Source: Pseudomonadota bacterium
GTDB taxonomy: Bacteria > Pseudomonadota > Alphaproteobacteria > Rhizobiales > Hyphomicrobiaceae
Length of the DNA stretch: 13,744 bases
Assembly (NCBI GenBank): GCA_023392135.1
Contig: JAEVZQ010000107.1
Coordinates: 1-13,744 of the forward strand
Direction of reading: 5' to 3'
Position numbers and translations under genes: made by a program. Below the pieces are notes generated by a model. It ran no database searches, had not been told where the DNA came from, and saw nothing but the letters and a program-made list of their open reading frames with translations. Positions 1 through 8,432 of this stretch are shown here, piece after piece. Numbering within the stretch: position 1 is the first letter of the stretch; every line of letters begins with the position of its first letter.

Positions 1-319
1 TCGCCCATCGACGGCGTCTTCGGTTCTCGTTGCCCCCGGTCCGGAGCACGCGCTCCTTGCGAAACGGACGGATCGCCCCGAACCCGTCGCGACAATATAC
101 GTTGAATGCTGCCCATCACAGGCCGAAGTTCTCGTCCGGCCACACTTATCCCGCGGATAGAGAGCCGGTGAGCCGCAGGTCGTAATGCCGCAATCAGGGG
201 AATTTTAGCACGCTCGATTTGTGCTGGCGACAGCGGCAGTTCCGCCCGCCACCTCAAGCCGGGGATGATCCGGATCGCACTTGGCTCAGCGTCAGGCGGT
301 CTTGCGGTGATCGTTTCGA
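1..319. other. Left flank with no supported gene
   Basis: I read this stretch in all six frames. Several frames are open for 50-60 codons near the left edge, as expected for GC-rich DNA, but none gives a recognisable motif or a start with a convincing Shine-Dalgarno sequence. It lies downstream of the molybdopterin-subunit gene. A perfect short inverted repeat (TGATCG-TTT-CGATCA, 308-322) overlaps that gene's stop codon, but it lacks a T-run and is a weak terminator candidate. A gene entering from the left and ending before about 170 cannot be excluded. Confidence 0.5.
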
Positions 320-2545
320 TCAGTTGATGAGCTTGTCGATCGTGATCGGCAGGTCGCGGATCCGCTTTCCCGTAGCGTGGTAGATCGCATTTGCGATGGC
401 CGCCGCGGCGCCGACAATGCCCAGCTCCCCAAGACCCTTCGCGCCGAGCGGGGATACCTCCGGGTCCGGTTCATCGACGAATATCACATCAATGTGACCG
501 ACGTCTGCGTGAACCGGTACGTGGTACTCGGCGAGATTGTGGTTCATGATGCGCCCGATCCGGTGATCCGTCATCGCCTCTTCCTCGAGCGCCATTCCTT
601 GTCCCATCACGATGCTGCCGAGGATCTGGCTACGCGCAGTCTTGGGGTTGAGGATGCGACCGGCGGCGGCCGCGCAAACGACCCGGGTGACGCGAACGAC
701 GCCAAGCTCCTCGTCGACCTTGACCTCCGCGAAAAACGCGGAATGGGAATTGCTCGTCTTGTCACGCCGCCGGTGGGGCTTGTAGGTCTCCTCGGATGAA
801 ATCGACGGCTGCCCCGATGCTCTTACGGCGTCCTCATATCTCACCTGGCGCGAAGGGTCGCCTTTCAGGCGGATCGCGCCATCTGCGAACTCGACCTGGT
901 CCAGTGTCGGGGACCCAAGGGCCGAGTTGCTCATATTGGTCGCAATTCGATGAATTTTGTCCGCCAGCGATCGACAGGCGAGCTGGACGGCGGCACCGAC
1001 GGAGGCCGCCATCCACGAGCCGCCTTCGAGCGGTGACTCGGGCAGATCGGAATCGCCAAGCTTCACGCGAATACGATCGGCCGGAAGCCCGAGTGTTTCG
1101 CCCGCGACCTGGGCCATGATCGTGTATGTGCCGGTGCCGATGTCAGAGGCTGCGGATGCGATCTCCAGGCTGCCGTCGGCCGCGAGGGTCGCGCGCGCAG
1201 CCATCTCCGCCAGCAGAGTTTCCCAGATGCCGCTGGCCATGCCCCAGCCGACGAGCTCCTTTCCCTCGCGCATCGAGCGTGGCGCATGGCTCCGCTTGTC
1301 CCAACCGAACCGCGCGGCGCCTTCCCGGTAGGCCGCCAGCAGTGCCTTGCTCGTATATGGCGTATTCGTCACCAGGTCGAAATCGGTGAAGTTGGCGATG
1401 CGCAGCTCGAGCGGGTCCATGCCGGCCGCATAAGCCAGCTCGTCCATCGCGATCTCGAACAGGTTCATGCCCGTCGCGGCGCCCGGAGCCCGCATGTCGC
1501 CGGGGGTCGACGTGTCGAGCGGGGTCAGTTCATGTCCGAAGGAGGCGTTCTCGCAGCCATAGATCATGCCGGCCCACTTCACGATGCTTTCGGAGTAGTC
1601 CTCGTATCGCGAGGTGGCGGTCGTGGCATCGACCGCGATCGCTGACAGTTTGCCCGTCTCATCCGCTCCAAGCGACACACACTGAAGGCACTCGGGACGG
1701 TGCGTGTGCGTGAACATCTGCTGCCGGGTCATGACGACGCGAATGGAACGTTCGAGCATCTTGGCGGCGAGGACGGCAAGATTGACCTGCCATTGCGGTC
1801 TCAGCCCTGAGCCGAAAGCTCCACCGACGTACGGGTTGAGAACACGAACCTTATCGGCTGGCAGGCCGAACACGTTGGAAAGATACGTCTGGACGTTCTG
1901 CGAGCCCTGGTTCTTGTCGTAGACCGTGATCTTGCCGCCATCCTCCCAGATCGCGGTAGAGGCGTGCATCTCCATCGGATTGTGAACTTCCATCATCAGC
2001 CGGTAATCGCCATCCACACGCACCGGGGCCGATTTCAAGGCACCATCGGCATCTCCCCTGTCATCCGGGGGAACCGCGTGCGAGCGCACCTTCTGGGGAG
2101 GGTAGCGCTCGGACAGTCCGGTGTTGAAATCGGTGTTGTGCGGCTGGGCGTCGAAGGTCACGGCTACCAGGCTTGCGCCATAGCGGGCGATCTCTGGCGT
2201 TTCGCCGACGACGAGCGCAATGGGCTGACCGCTGAAATGGATCTTCTCATCGTAGAGCGGCCGCAGCGGTGAGCCTGGAGGAGACGCGTCATCTTGATAG
2301 CTGCTGTCCTGCCAGGCGACGTGCGGCCGATTGAGGTGTGTGATCACCTCGACGATGCCCGGCAAGACAAGAGCCGCTGACGTGTCGATCGCGGTAATGC
2401 TGCCCTTGGCAATGGGGCTGGAGATGGCGAAGCCGTAAAGCAACCCGTCGGCCGGATACTCTGCTGCGTACCGTGCCGTGCCGGTCACCTTCGCGACGCC
2501 ATCGACGCGGCTCAGGGGCTCGCCGATGTGAACGGTGGTCGCCAT
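320..2545 (-). CDS. paoC: Molybdopterin-binding subunit of PaoABC-like aldehyde oxidoreductase (xanthine dehydrogenase family)
   Basis: This is the large catalytic subunit of a molybdenum hydroxylase. The family oxidises aldehydes or N-heterocycles by hydroxylation at a Mo-cofactor and passes electrons to the partner 2Fe-2S and FAD subunits. The 741-aa length is normal for the separate-subunit type. The N-terminal a/b-hammerhead domain spans roughly residues 15-140, and Mo-cofactor-binding segments include GGAFGSGLRP (241-250). Near the C-terminus, GLGELG provides the expected catalytic glutamate (about E707). The ATG start has a GAGGAG ribosome site just upstream, and 11 nt separate it from the stop of the FAD subunit, so the three subunits are one transcription unit. 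By analogy with E. coli PaoC the cofactor would be the cytosine dinucleotide form, but sequence alone does not show this. The substrate cannot be assigned, and the dedicated XdhC/PaoD-type chaperone is not in the window. Confidence 0.93.
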   Translation of the reverse strand: MATTVHIGEPLSRVDGVAKVTGTARYAAEYPADGLLYGFAISSPIAKGSITAIDTSAALVLPGIVEVITHLNRPHVAWQDSSYQDDASPPGSPLRPLYDEKIHFSGQPIALVVGETPEIARYGASLVAVTFDAQPHNTDFNTGLSERYPPQKVRSHAVPPDDRGDADGALKSAPVRVDGDYRLMMEVHNPMEMHASTAIWEDGGKITVYDKNQGSQNVQTYLSNVFGLPADKVRVLNPYVGGAFGSGLRPQWQVNLAVLAAKMLERSIRVVMTRQQMFTHTHRPECLQCVSLGADETGKLSAIAVDATTATSRYEDYSESIVKWAGMIYGCENASFGHELTPLDTSTPGDMRAPGAATGMNLFEIAMDELAYAAGMDPLELRIANFTDFDLVTNTPYTSKALLAAYREGAARFGWDKRSHAPRSMREGKELVGWGMASGIWETLLAEMAARATLAADGSLEIASAASDIGTGTYTIMAQVAGETLGLPADRIRVKLGDSDLPESPLEGGSWMAASVGAAVQLACRSLADKIHRIATNMSNSALGSPTLDQVEFADGAIRLKGDPSRQVRYEDAVRASGQPSISSEETYKPHRRRDKTSNSHSAFFAEVKVDEELGVVRVTRVVCAAAAGRILNPKTARSQILGSIVMGQGMALEEEAMTDHRIGRIMNHNLAEYHVPVHADVGHIDVIFVDEPDPEVSPLGAKGLGELGIVGAAAAIANAIYHATGKRIRDLPITIDKLIN

Positions 2546-2556
2546 GGCTCGTCTCC

Positions 2557-3569
<1,013 letters not shown>

Positions 3570-3573
<4 letters not shown>

Positions 3574-4106
3574 GTGCCGCCTCCCTGCTTGGCCATCACT
3601 TCCATGACTGCATCGACGATGTTCGGGTAGGCGCCGCAACGGCAGATGTTGCCGCTCATGAGCTCGCGCACTTCGTCTGGCGTGTGCGCGTGACCCTCGT
3701 TGATCAGTCCGACAGCGGAGCAGATCTGGCCCGGTGTGCAGTAGCCGCACTGGAACGCGTCATGGTCGATGAAGGCCTGCTGCATCGGGTGCAGGGCGCC
3801 ATCACTTGCGAGACCTTCGACCGTCGTCACCTGCCGCCCGTCCTGCATCACCGCGAGCGTCATGCAGCCCAGGATACGACGGCCGTCGACAAGCACGGTG
3901 CAGGCGCCGCACTGGCCGTGGTCGCAGCCTTTCTTGGTGCCGGTCAGATCCAGTCGGTCCCGCAGGAGATCGAGCAGGGTGGTCCACGGCGGGACATCGA
4001 GGTCGTAGACGGCTCCATTGATGGTGAGGCGGAGCGGTACCCTGATCGAGACGTCGCGCTGTGGCTCGAGATCGGCCCGTGTCCGCTCCTGAGTGGTGGG
4101 CTGCAA
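3570..4106 (-). CDS. paoA: 2Fe-2S iron-sulfur subunit of PaoABC-like aldehyde oxidoreductase
   Basis: This small subunit carries two [2Fe-2S] clusters between the Mo site and FAD. The plant-ferredoxin-like N-terminal domain has GCDHGQCGACTVL with cysteines at 61, 66 and 69 and a fourth at 81 (GCM). The all-helical C-terminal domain has CGYC (120, 123) and CRC (155, 157). All eight cluster ligands are present, so the protein should be functional. The start is a TTG at 4106-4104 with GGAGG six bases upstream (4113-4117). An in-frame TAA upstream excludes a long N-terminal extension. E. coli PaoA carries a twin-arginine export signal, but here the 24 residues before the ferredoxin fold (MQPTTQERTRADLEPQ...) have no such signal, so this enzyme is predicted to be cytoplasmic. 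The gene overlaps paoB by 4 nt. Confidence 0.93.
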
Positions 4107-4233
4107 GGTCGTCCTCCGTTGGTCGAAACGGGGCTTGCGTTACCGCTCAACAGCAGGGGCGCTCGATTGGTTCCGCAGATTCAGCCGGCTCCCGACTGCC
4201 TCGGCCCAAGTCTACGCAGAGTGCGCGGGTCGA
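4107..4233 (-). promoter_or_regulatory. 127-nt spacer upstream of paoA, possible internal promoter
   Basis: This is the only sizeable gap in the minus-strand cluster from globin to paoC. It holds the paoA ribosome site (GGAGG, 4113-4117) next to the TTG start. I see no clear -35/-10 pair, terminator hairpin or regulator box, so a separate promoter for paoABC is suggested by spacing alone. Confidence 0.3.
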
Positions 4234-5313
4234 CTATACCCGGCCGATTGCCTTCAGCCGGTCCAGCGCCTCTTCGGCCAGCTTCTGCGTCAGGTCTGCC
4301 GCCGGCCTCTCCCGGCCAAGTGCGGCCGACTGTCCGGACCAGAGCGATGTAAAGCCTGACGAGCCCTTTGCTTCGGCCGCGGCGCGGATCGGGGCCATTG
4401 CTCCAGCGGCCAGCGGGAAGGCCGGCGCATCCGGCGATACCGGGCCGACCTCACGGACGATCCGGTTGATCAGGCCACGCGCGGGCCGCCCGGTGAAGAC
4501 GTTGGTCAGCACCGTGTCATCATCGTGGGCCGAGCGTAGAGCCTCGCGATGCATGCCGGACACCTTCGCCTCGGGGCAGAAGAGGTAGGCCGTGCCGATC
4601 TGAACACCCGCAGCGCCCAGCGCGAACGCGGCGGCTATGCCTCGCCCGTCGGCAATGCCGCCGGCCGCGATCACCGGCACATCGACTGCATCGACGACCT
4701 GCGGCACGAGCGCGAACGTGCCCGCCTGCGAGGCGATGTTCTCCGTCAGGAACATGCCACGGTGACCACCGGCCTCTGCGCCCTGGGCGATGATGGCGTT
4801 GCAGCCATGCTCAGCGAGCCATTTCGCTTCCCGTGCGGTCGTCGCCGACGAGATGACCTTCGCACCCGTTGCCTTCACCCGCTGCAGCAGCGTGCTTTCC
4901 GGCAGTCCGAAATGAAAGCTCACGACCTGCGGCTGGAATTCCTCGACGATCTGGCAGGCGGTCTCGTCGAAAGGCGCCCGGCTCGTGCTTGGGGTCGGCG
5001 CATTCGGATCGATGCCAAGCTCCGAGTAATAATGGCCGAGCCGGGCTTTCCAGTGCGCCTCACGGCCTGCATCGGGCACCGGCGGCGTATGTGTGAAGAA
5101 GTTCAGATTGACCGGCTTGTTGGTCCGCTGCCGGATAACGCTCATCGCGGTGCGGATCTGCTCGGGCGTGGAGAGCGCGCAGGCGTAGCAGCCGAGCCCA
5201 CCCGCTTCCGACACGGCAATACCAAGCTCCGGCGTGCTCGGGCCGGCCATAGGGGCCAGGAGAATGGGATGCTCGATGCCGAACAGCTCGATAATCCTGC
5301 GGTCTGGCCACAT
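4234..5313 (-). CDS. Nitronate monooxygenase-family FMN enzyme
   Basis: This TIM-barrel FMN flavoprotein belongs to the nitronate monooxygenase (2-nitropropane dioxygenase) family. Members oxidise alkyl nitronates such as propionate-3-nitronate to carbonyl compounds and nitrogen oxides, though many homologues have untested or different activities. Seen in the 359-aa sequence are an N-terminal HPILLAPMAG (about 15-24), HFGLP (134-138), the class I-type GAEAGGHRG with the putative catalytic histidine at about 184, and phosphate-binding GGIADGRG (218-225) followed by GVQIGTAYLFCPEA. The ATG start has a GGAG ribosome site about 9 nt upstream and lies 27 nt after the PAS gene, so the two are probably co-transcribed. 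Its place between a globin/PAS pair and a Mo hydroxylase suggests a redox or detoxification role. The exact substrate is unknown. Confidence 0.88.
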   Translation of the reverse strand: MWPDRRIIELFGIEHPILLAPMAGPSTPELGIAVSEAGGLGCYACALSTPEQIRTAMSVIRQRTNKPVNLNFFTHTPPVPDAGREAHWKARLGHYYSELGIDPNAPTPSTSRAPFDETACQIVEEFQPQVVSFHFGLPESTLLQRVKATGAKVISSATTAREAKWLAEHGCNAIIAQGAEAGGHRGMFLTENIASQAGTFALVPQVVDAVDVPVIAAGGIADGRGIAAAFALGAAGVQIGTAYLFCPEAKVSGMHREALRSAHDDDTVLTNVFTGRPARGLINRIVREVGPVSPDAPAFPLAAGAMAPIRAAAEAKGSSGFTSLWSGQSAALGRERPAADLTQKLAEEALDRLKAIGRV

Positions 5314-5340
5314 GGGCGCTGCTCCAATTCTGAGTTGGCT

Positions 5341-5769
5341 TCAGCCGGCGCGAGCTGCGGCCAGCGACTTCCTTAACGCCTTCATCTCTTCGAACTTACG
5401 CGTGACATCGCGCATGACCGCTCCGATCCCGACCATCCGGCCTTCGGCGTCTCGGAACGGCAGTATTGAAAACTCCACGGAGATGCGGGACCCATCCTTG
5501 CGCAACGCGGGAACGGCGAGAAGATCGCCTTGCCCATAGCGGGTGTGTCCGGTGCGCATGGTTTGGGCGTAGCCTTCTCCATGCCGGGCACGCAGGTTTT
5601 CCGGAATGATGATGTCGAGCGGCTGCCCTATCGCCTCGTCTGCCGTGAAGCCGAAGATCCGCGCACATCCGGCGTTCCACATGCGGATCACGCCGTCCTT
5701 GTCCGCCAGCAGAACACCGTCGGGCATCGTGGAGAGGAACGCCTCGTGGAAGTTCGAAATCCCGAGCAT
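5341..5769 (-). CDS. Stand-alone PAS-domain protein
   Basis: This 142-aa protein is essentially one PAS domain plus its PAC extension. It has FHEAFLSTMPDGVLLADKDG (about 7-26), WNAGCARIFGFTADEAIGQPL (31-51), a central helix with RARHGEGY (60-67), and KDGSRISVEFSILPF (91-105) followed by GAVMRDVTRKFEE. A short charged helix ends the protein, and there is no kinase, GGDEF or DNA-binding output. Such orphan PAS proteins may sense a ligand or redox state and act on a partner. The histidine at about 63 sits near the position of the proximal haem ligand in FixL and DosP, but the arginine conserved in those sensors' ligand pocket is not evident, so haem binding is speculative. The ATG start has GGAGGGGG upstream and follows the cyclo-ligase stop by 21 nt. 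Confidence 0.88.
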   Translation of the reverse strand: MLGISNFHEAFLSTMPDGVLLADKDGVIRMWNAGCARIFGFTADEAIGQPLDIIIPENLRARHGEGYAQTMRTGHTRYGQGDLLAVPALRKDGSRISVEFSILPFRDAEGRMVGIGAVMRDVTRKFEEMKALRKSLAAARAG

Positions 5770-5790
5770 CTCTGTCCCCCTCCGGGCTGA

Positions 5791-6357
5791 TCACTTCTGA
5801 TATACGGCTTTTTCGGTGACGATGACATTCATCGGAATGTCGTGCGGCTGCGGGACGAATTCATCGACCCGACCGAACTCGAAGCCGATGCCGATGGCGA
5901 AGGGCCTGAGCTTTGCCAGGGTCCGGTCGAAATAGCCGCCGCCATAGCCGAGGCGGTAATGATCCCGAAAGCCGACGAGCGGGGCGATGACGGCATCGGG
6001 CTCGACAGGCTGGCGCTGCTTGGGAACGGGAATGTTCCAGAATCCGCGCTCCACCGCATCGCCCATTATCCACTTCCAGTATTCGAGCGGCGCGCCCTTC
6101 TCGACCACGACCGGGAGCGCCAGGGTTGCGCCCCGCGCTCGGCAGATCTCATCACCCAGCGGACGCACGTCGACCTCGCGCTTGATCGGCCAGTAGATCC
6201 CGAGGCAGCCGAAGGTCAGCTCCTCCAGGACGATGCGCAGATTCGCGAGCAACGGCTCGATGAGCGCGGCCCGCTCGGCCAGAGGCATGTTGTGGCGAAG
6301 CTCGAGGAGCCGGTTGCGCTGAGCCTTCCGCCACTCGACGACGTCAGGCGGCATCAT
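5791..6357 (-). CDS. 5-formyltetrahydrofolate cyclo-ligase family protein
   Basis: The family uses ATP to convert 5-formyl-THF to 5,10-methenyl-THF, returning a storage or inhibitory folate to one-carbon metabolism. The 188-aa protein has the N-terminal KAQRNRLLELR basic helix, YWPIKREVDVRPL (about 55-67), ATLALPVV (77-84) and the diagnostic LGYGGGYFDR nucleotide-binding motif (136-145). The frame is open upstream to 6507, but that extension is antisense-like, low-complexity and overlaps the globin. The credible start is ATG 6357 (or the adjacent ATG 6354), preceded by a GAGGTG site and overlapping the globin stop by 14 nt. Many alphaproteobacteria keep their housekeeping cyclo-ligase elsewhere, so this is probably a paralogue serving this operon. 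Whether it still acts on 5-formyl-THF is not shown. Confidence 0.88.
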   Translation of the reverse strand: MMPPDVVEWRKAQRNRLLELRHNMPLAERAALIEPLLANLRIVLEELTFGCLGIYWPIKREVDVRPLGDEICRARGATLALPVVVEKGAPLEYWKWIMGDAVERGFWNIPVPKQRQPVEPDAVIAPLVGFRDHYRLGYGGGYFDRTLAKLRPFAIGIGFEFGRVDEFVPQPHDIPMNVIVTEKAVYQK

Positions 6358-6772
6358 GGTGCACCTCGAGCGGCTGGCCGCGATAGACCGCGATCGCGTG
6401 CTGAAGGGATTGCGCGATCCGCTCGGATCGGTCGATGAACAGCTCCGCGGCTGCGGGCGGGCAGACTTCACGGGCCGTCCTGGCGAACAGCGACAGCCAG
6501 TGAGCAAAGTGCCGAACCGTGATGCCGGGCAGCTTGGCGTGGGCCGGCACCGGCCTGCCCTTGAACCGCCCCGTCATCAGCGTGACCGATGACCAGAAAG
6601 CACATAGCCTGTCCAGGTGCTCCGGCCAGTCCTCGACGTGAGTATTGAAGATCGGGCCAAGCAACTCGTCGCGCCGAACGCGGGCGTAGAAGGTGTGCAC
6701 GAGCTCGCGGATCATCGGCTCGGTGACGCCGACCTCCAGGCCTGGCGCTTTGGGGTGCGGTGGAATTGTCAC
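6344..6772 (-). CDS. Group III truncated haemoglobin
   Basis: This 142-aa 2-on-2 globin of group III resembles Campylobacter Ctb. Family roles include oxygen handling and protection against nitric oxide or reactive oxygen. Visible landmarks are HTFYARVRRDELLGPIF (about 26-42) with the B10-type tyrosine near 29, FWSSVTLMTGRFKGRPV (59-75), the proximal histidine in AHAKLPG (about H78), and the conserved tryptophan of HWLSLF (about W92). All residues expected to hold haem are present, so it should be functional. The start is GTG at 6772, chosen for the strong AAGGAGG at 6781-6787, eight bases away. It is the first gene of the minus-strand cluster, overlaps the next gene by 14 nt, and faces modA across a 159-bp divergent promoter region. 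Confidence 0.92.
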   Translation of the reverse strand: MTIPPHPKAPGLEVGVTEPMIRELVHTFYARVRRDELLGPIFNTHVEDWPEHLDRLCAFWSSVTLMTGRFKGRPVPAHAKLPGITVRHFAHWLSLFARTAREVCPPAAAELFIDRSERIAQSLQHAIAVYRGQPLEVHHDAA

Positions 6773-6931
6773 CTATACGGCCTCCTTGAAGCGGCATCAT
6801 GGATACATCTTTCGGCATTCCTCTGCAATGATGCGAGGTTGGTTCCTTCGCTCACGATACAGCGGCCGATACCGATTGTGGCGGCCGGGAGGTGCCGATA
6901 TGGTCCGGACGCAATTCGAGGGGTGAAGCCG
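6773..6931. promoter_or_regulatory. Divergent promoter region between globin cluster and modABC
   Basis: This 159-bp spacer must carry the promoters for both the globin-led minus-strand cluster and the modABC plus-strand operon. It contains the globin ribosome site (AAGGAGG on the minus strand, 6781-6787) and the modA ribosome site (GAGGGG, 6918-6923). Three CGATA(C/T) copies lie on the plus strand at 6855-6860, 6867-6872 and 6896-6901, the first two 12 bp apart. I see no convincing ModE palindrome, FNR/FixK box (TTGAT-N4-ATCAA) or clear sigma-70 elements. Confidence 0.5.
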
Positions 6932-7741
6932 ATGATCTTGCTGAGCCGACGCGCCACGCTGGGGTCCCTTGCTTCCCTAGCGTTGGGTGCCTGGCCAGAT
7001 GGAGGTGCTGCGGCGCAGAGCGGAAGCGCCGATGTCCCTGTCATCGCTGCCGCCGCGAGCCTCCAGTTTGCGCTGGAGGAAATCGTGGAAGGTTTCAAGG
7101 CCGTGACCGGCCAGTCCGTTCGGCTGTCGTTCGGCTCGTCGGGAAATTTCGCGCGCCAGATCCGGCAGGGTGCCCCGTACGAGATGTTCCTGTCAGCCGA
7201 TGAAGAGTATGTGCTCGACCTCGCGCAATCCGGGCTGACGCGCGATGAGGGAGCGATCTATGCCGTCGGCCGGATCGTGATCTACGTCCCGCATGGATCG
7301 CAGCTGAAGGCGGATGGTGCGCTGGATGACCTCGCGGCAGCCCTTGCCGACGGCCGCATCGAGCGTTTCGCCATAGCCAATCCGGAGCATGCGCCCTATG
7401 GCAAGCGGGCAGAGGAGGCGCTGCGGCACAAGCAGCTGTGGGAGCGCATCCGGCCAAAGCTCGTCTTCGGCGAGAACATCGCGCAAGCTGCACAGTTCGC
7501 CACATCGGCAAACGCCCAGGGCGGCATCATCGCGTACTCGCTTGCGGTGTCACCGCGTCTGGCTCGGCTCGGCTCGTTCGCACTGATTCCGGAGCAGTGG
7601 CACACCTCGCTCAGGAACAGGATGGTGCTTTTGAAGAACGCCGGCCCGGTCGCGGAGCGCTTCTATTCCTATCTGCAAGAGCAGGAGACCCGCAGCGTGT
7701 TCAGAAAATATGGGTTCGTATTGCCCGGCGAGGCGACCTGA
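6932..7741 (+). CDS. modA: Molybdate ABC transporter substrate-binding protein
   Basis: This is the periplasmic receptor that captures molybdate (and usually tungstate) for the ModB/ModC permease. The 269-aa length is normal. The oxyanion-binding segments of the family are visible: AAASLQFALEEI (about 40-51, serine 43), SFGSSGNFARQI (66-77, serine near 70), FAIANPEHAPYG (146-157) and GGIIAYS (197-203). The leader contains SRRATLGSLASLALGA followed by an alanine-rich stretch ending in AAAQ, which reads as a signal peptide with a twin-arginine (Tat) motif. The ATG was chosen because GAGGGG lies 8 nt upstream; the open frame further upstream overlaps the globin on the other strand and is rejected. 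It is the first gene of modABC, with 22 nt to modB. Confidence 0.93.
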   Translation: MILLSRRATLGSLASLALGAWPDGGAAAQSGSADVPVIAAAASLQFALEEIVEGFKAVTGQSVRLSFGSSGNFARQIRQGAPYEMFLSADEEYVLDLAQSGLTRDEGAIYAVGRIVIYVPHGSQLKADGALDDLAAALADGRIERFAIANPEHAPYGKRAEEALRHKQLWERIRPKLVFGENIAQAAQFATSANAQGGIIAYSLAVSPRLARLGSFALIPEQWHTSLRNRMVLLKNAGPVAERFYSYLQEQETRSVFRKYGFVLPGEAT

Positions 7742-7763
7742 TCGCGCGCGGGAGTTTCTGAGT

Positions 7764-8432
7764 ATGGACTGGACCGCGCTTTTTCTCTCGCTACGCTTGG
7801 CATTCCTGACGGTTCTGCTGCTGTTGCCGATCGGCATTTTCGCAGGACGGGTGCTGGCGTATCGTCAATTTCGGGGGAAGGGGCTGGTCGAGGCGATCGT
7901 TGCCCTCCCGCTCGTTCTGCCGCCAACCGTTTTCGGCTATTATCTGCTGGTCGCTTTTGGTGCGGCCTCCCCGCTGGGTCAGTTATGGCAGGCGGTCTTC
8001 GGAGGCCGGCTCGTTTTCACATTCGAGGGCCTGCTCATCGCATCCGTTATTTTCAATCTGCCGTTTGCAATCCAGCCCATGCAGCGCGGCTTCGAGGCGA
8101 TTCCGCCCGATGTGCGCGAAGCAGCAGCATGCTGTGGGCTGTCACCTTTACAGGCGCTCGGAAAAATCGAGCTGCCTTTGGCCTGGCCGGGCATTCTGAC
8201 GGGAATGGTGCTTTCCTTCGCCCATACGCTCGGCGAGTTCGGTATCGTGCTGATGGTGGGCGGCTCGATCCCGGGTGAAACCAAGACCATCGCCATCGCG
8301 ATTTACGATCGCGTCCAGGCGTTCGACGACATGGCTGCAGGGCAGATGTCGGCTCTTCTGCTTTCGATTTCGCTCGCCACTATTGCGCTCACATACGCAT
8401 TTTCGCGCCGGATCGGCCGGCGGTTAGGGTGA
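7764..8432 (+). CDS. modB: Molybdate ABC transporter permease
   Basis: This is the inner-membrane channel subunit of the molybdate importer. The 222-aa protein has about five hydrophobic helices, beginning at residues 6-32 and ending with a segment near 194-213. It carries the cytoplasmic EAA loop (EAAACCGLSPLQALGKIELPLAWPG, about 119-143, shown here as its start and end) that docks onto ModC. SFAHTLGEFGIVLMVGGSIPGETKT (151-175) is highly characteristic of ModB. The ATG start is preceded by GGGAG at 9 nt spacing. Its TGA stop overlaps the GTG start of modC in a GTGA junction, indicating coupled translation and equal dosing of permease and ATPase. Confidence 0.95.
   Translation: MDWTALFLSLRLAFLTVLLLLPIGIFAGRVLAYRQFRGKGLVEAIVALPLVLPPTVFGYYLLVAFGAASPLGQLWQAVFGGRLVFTFEGLLIASVIFNLPFAIQPMQRGFEAIPPDVREAAACCGLSPLQALGKIELPLAWPGILTGMVLSFAHTLGEFGIVLMVGGSIPGETKTIAIAIYDRVQAFDDMAAGQMSALLLSISLATIALTYAFSRRIGRRLG

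Noticed and set aside
87..106. AT-rich GACAATATACGTTG resembling half of a ModE or other operator site
   Set aside because: No matching second half-site was found and it does not lie upstream of any Mo gene start in the window.
308..322. TGATCG-TTT-CGATCA inverted repeat as terminator of paoC
   Set aside because: The stem is only 6 bp, overlaps the stop codon and has no T-run; kept only as a note in the flank entry.
3684..4352. Plus-strand open frame of 222 codons, and similar long plus-strand frames at 3094-3630, 4549-5376 and 5842-6438
   Set aside because: All lie antisense to well-supported genes (paoA, paoB, NMO, cyclo-ligase), lack family motifs and have the arginine/alanine/glycine-rich composition expected of shadow frames in GC-rich DNA.
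6358..6507. N-terminal extension of the cyclo-ligase frame
   Set aside because: It reads as serine/arginine-rich shadow sequence over the globin gene; the family length and motif positions fit the start at 6357.
6617..6931. N-terminal extension of the modA frame
   Set aside because: It overlaps the globin gene on the opposite strand and lacks conserved sequence; the ATG at 6932 with GAGGGG and a signal peptide is the better start.
6773..6931. Possible FNR/FixK box (TTGAAGCGGCATCAT near 6794)
   Set aside because: Spacing and half-sites do not match the TTGAT-N4-ATCAA consensus.
6773..6931. EcfG-type promoter (GGAAC on the minus strand before the globin)
   Set aside because: No CGTT-like -10 element at the required 16-17 nt distance.
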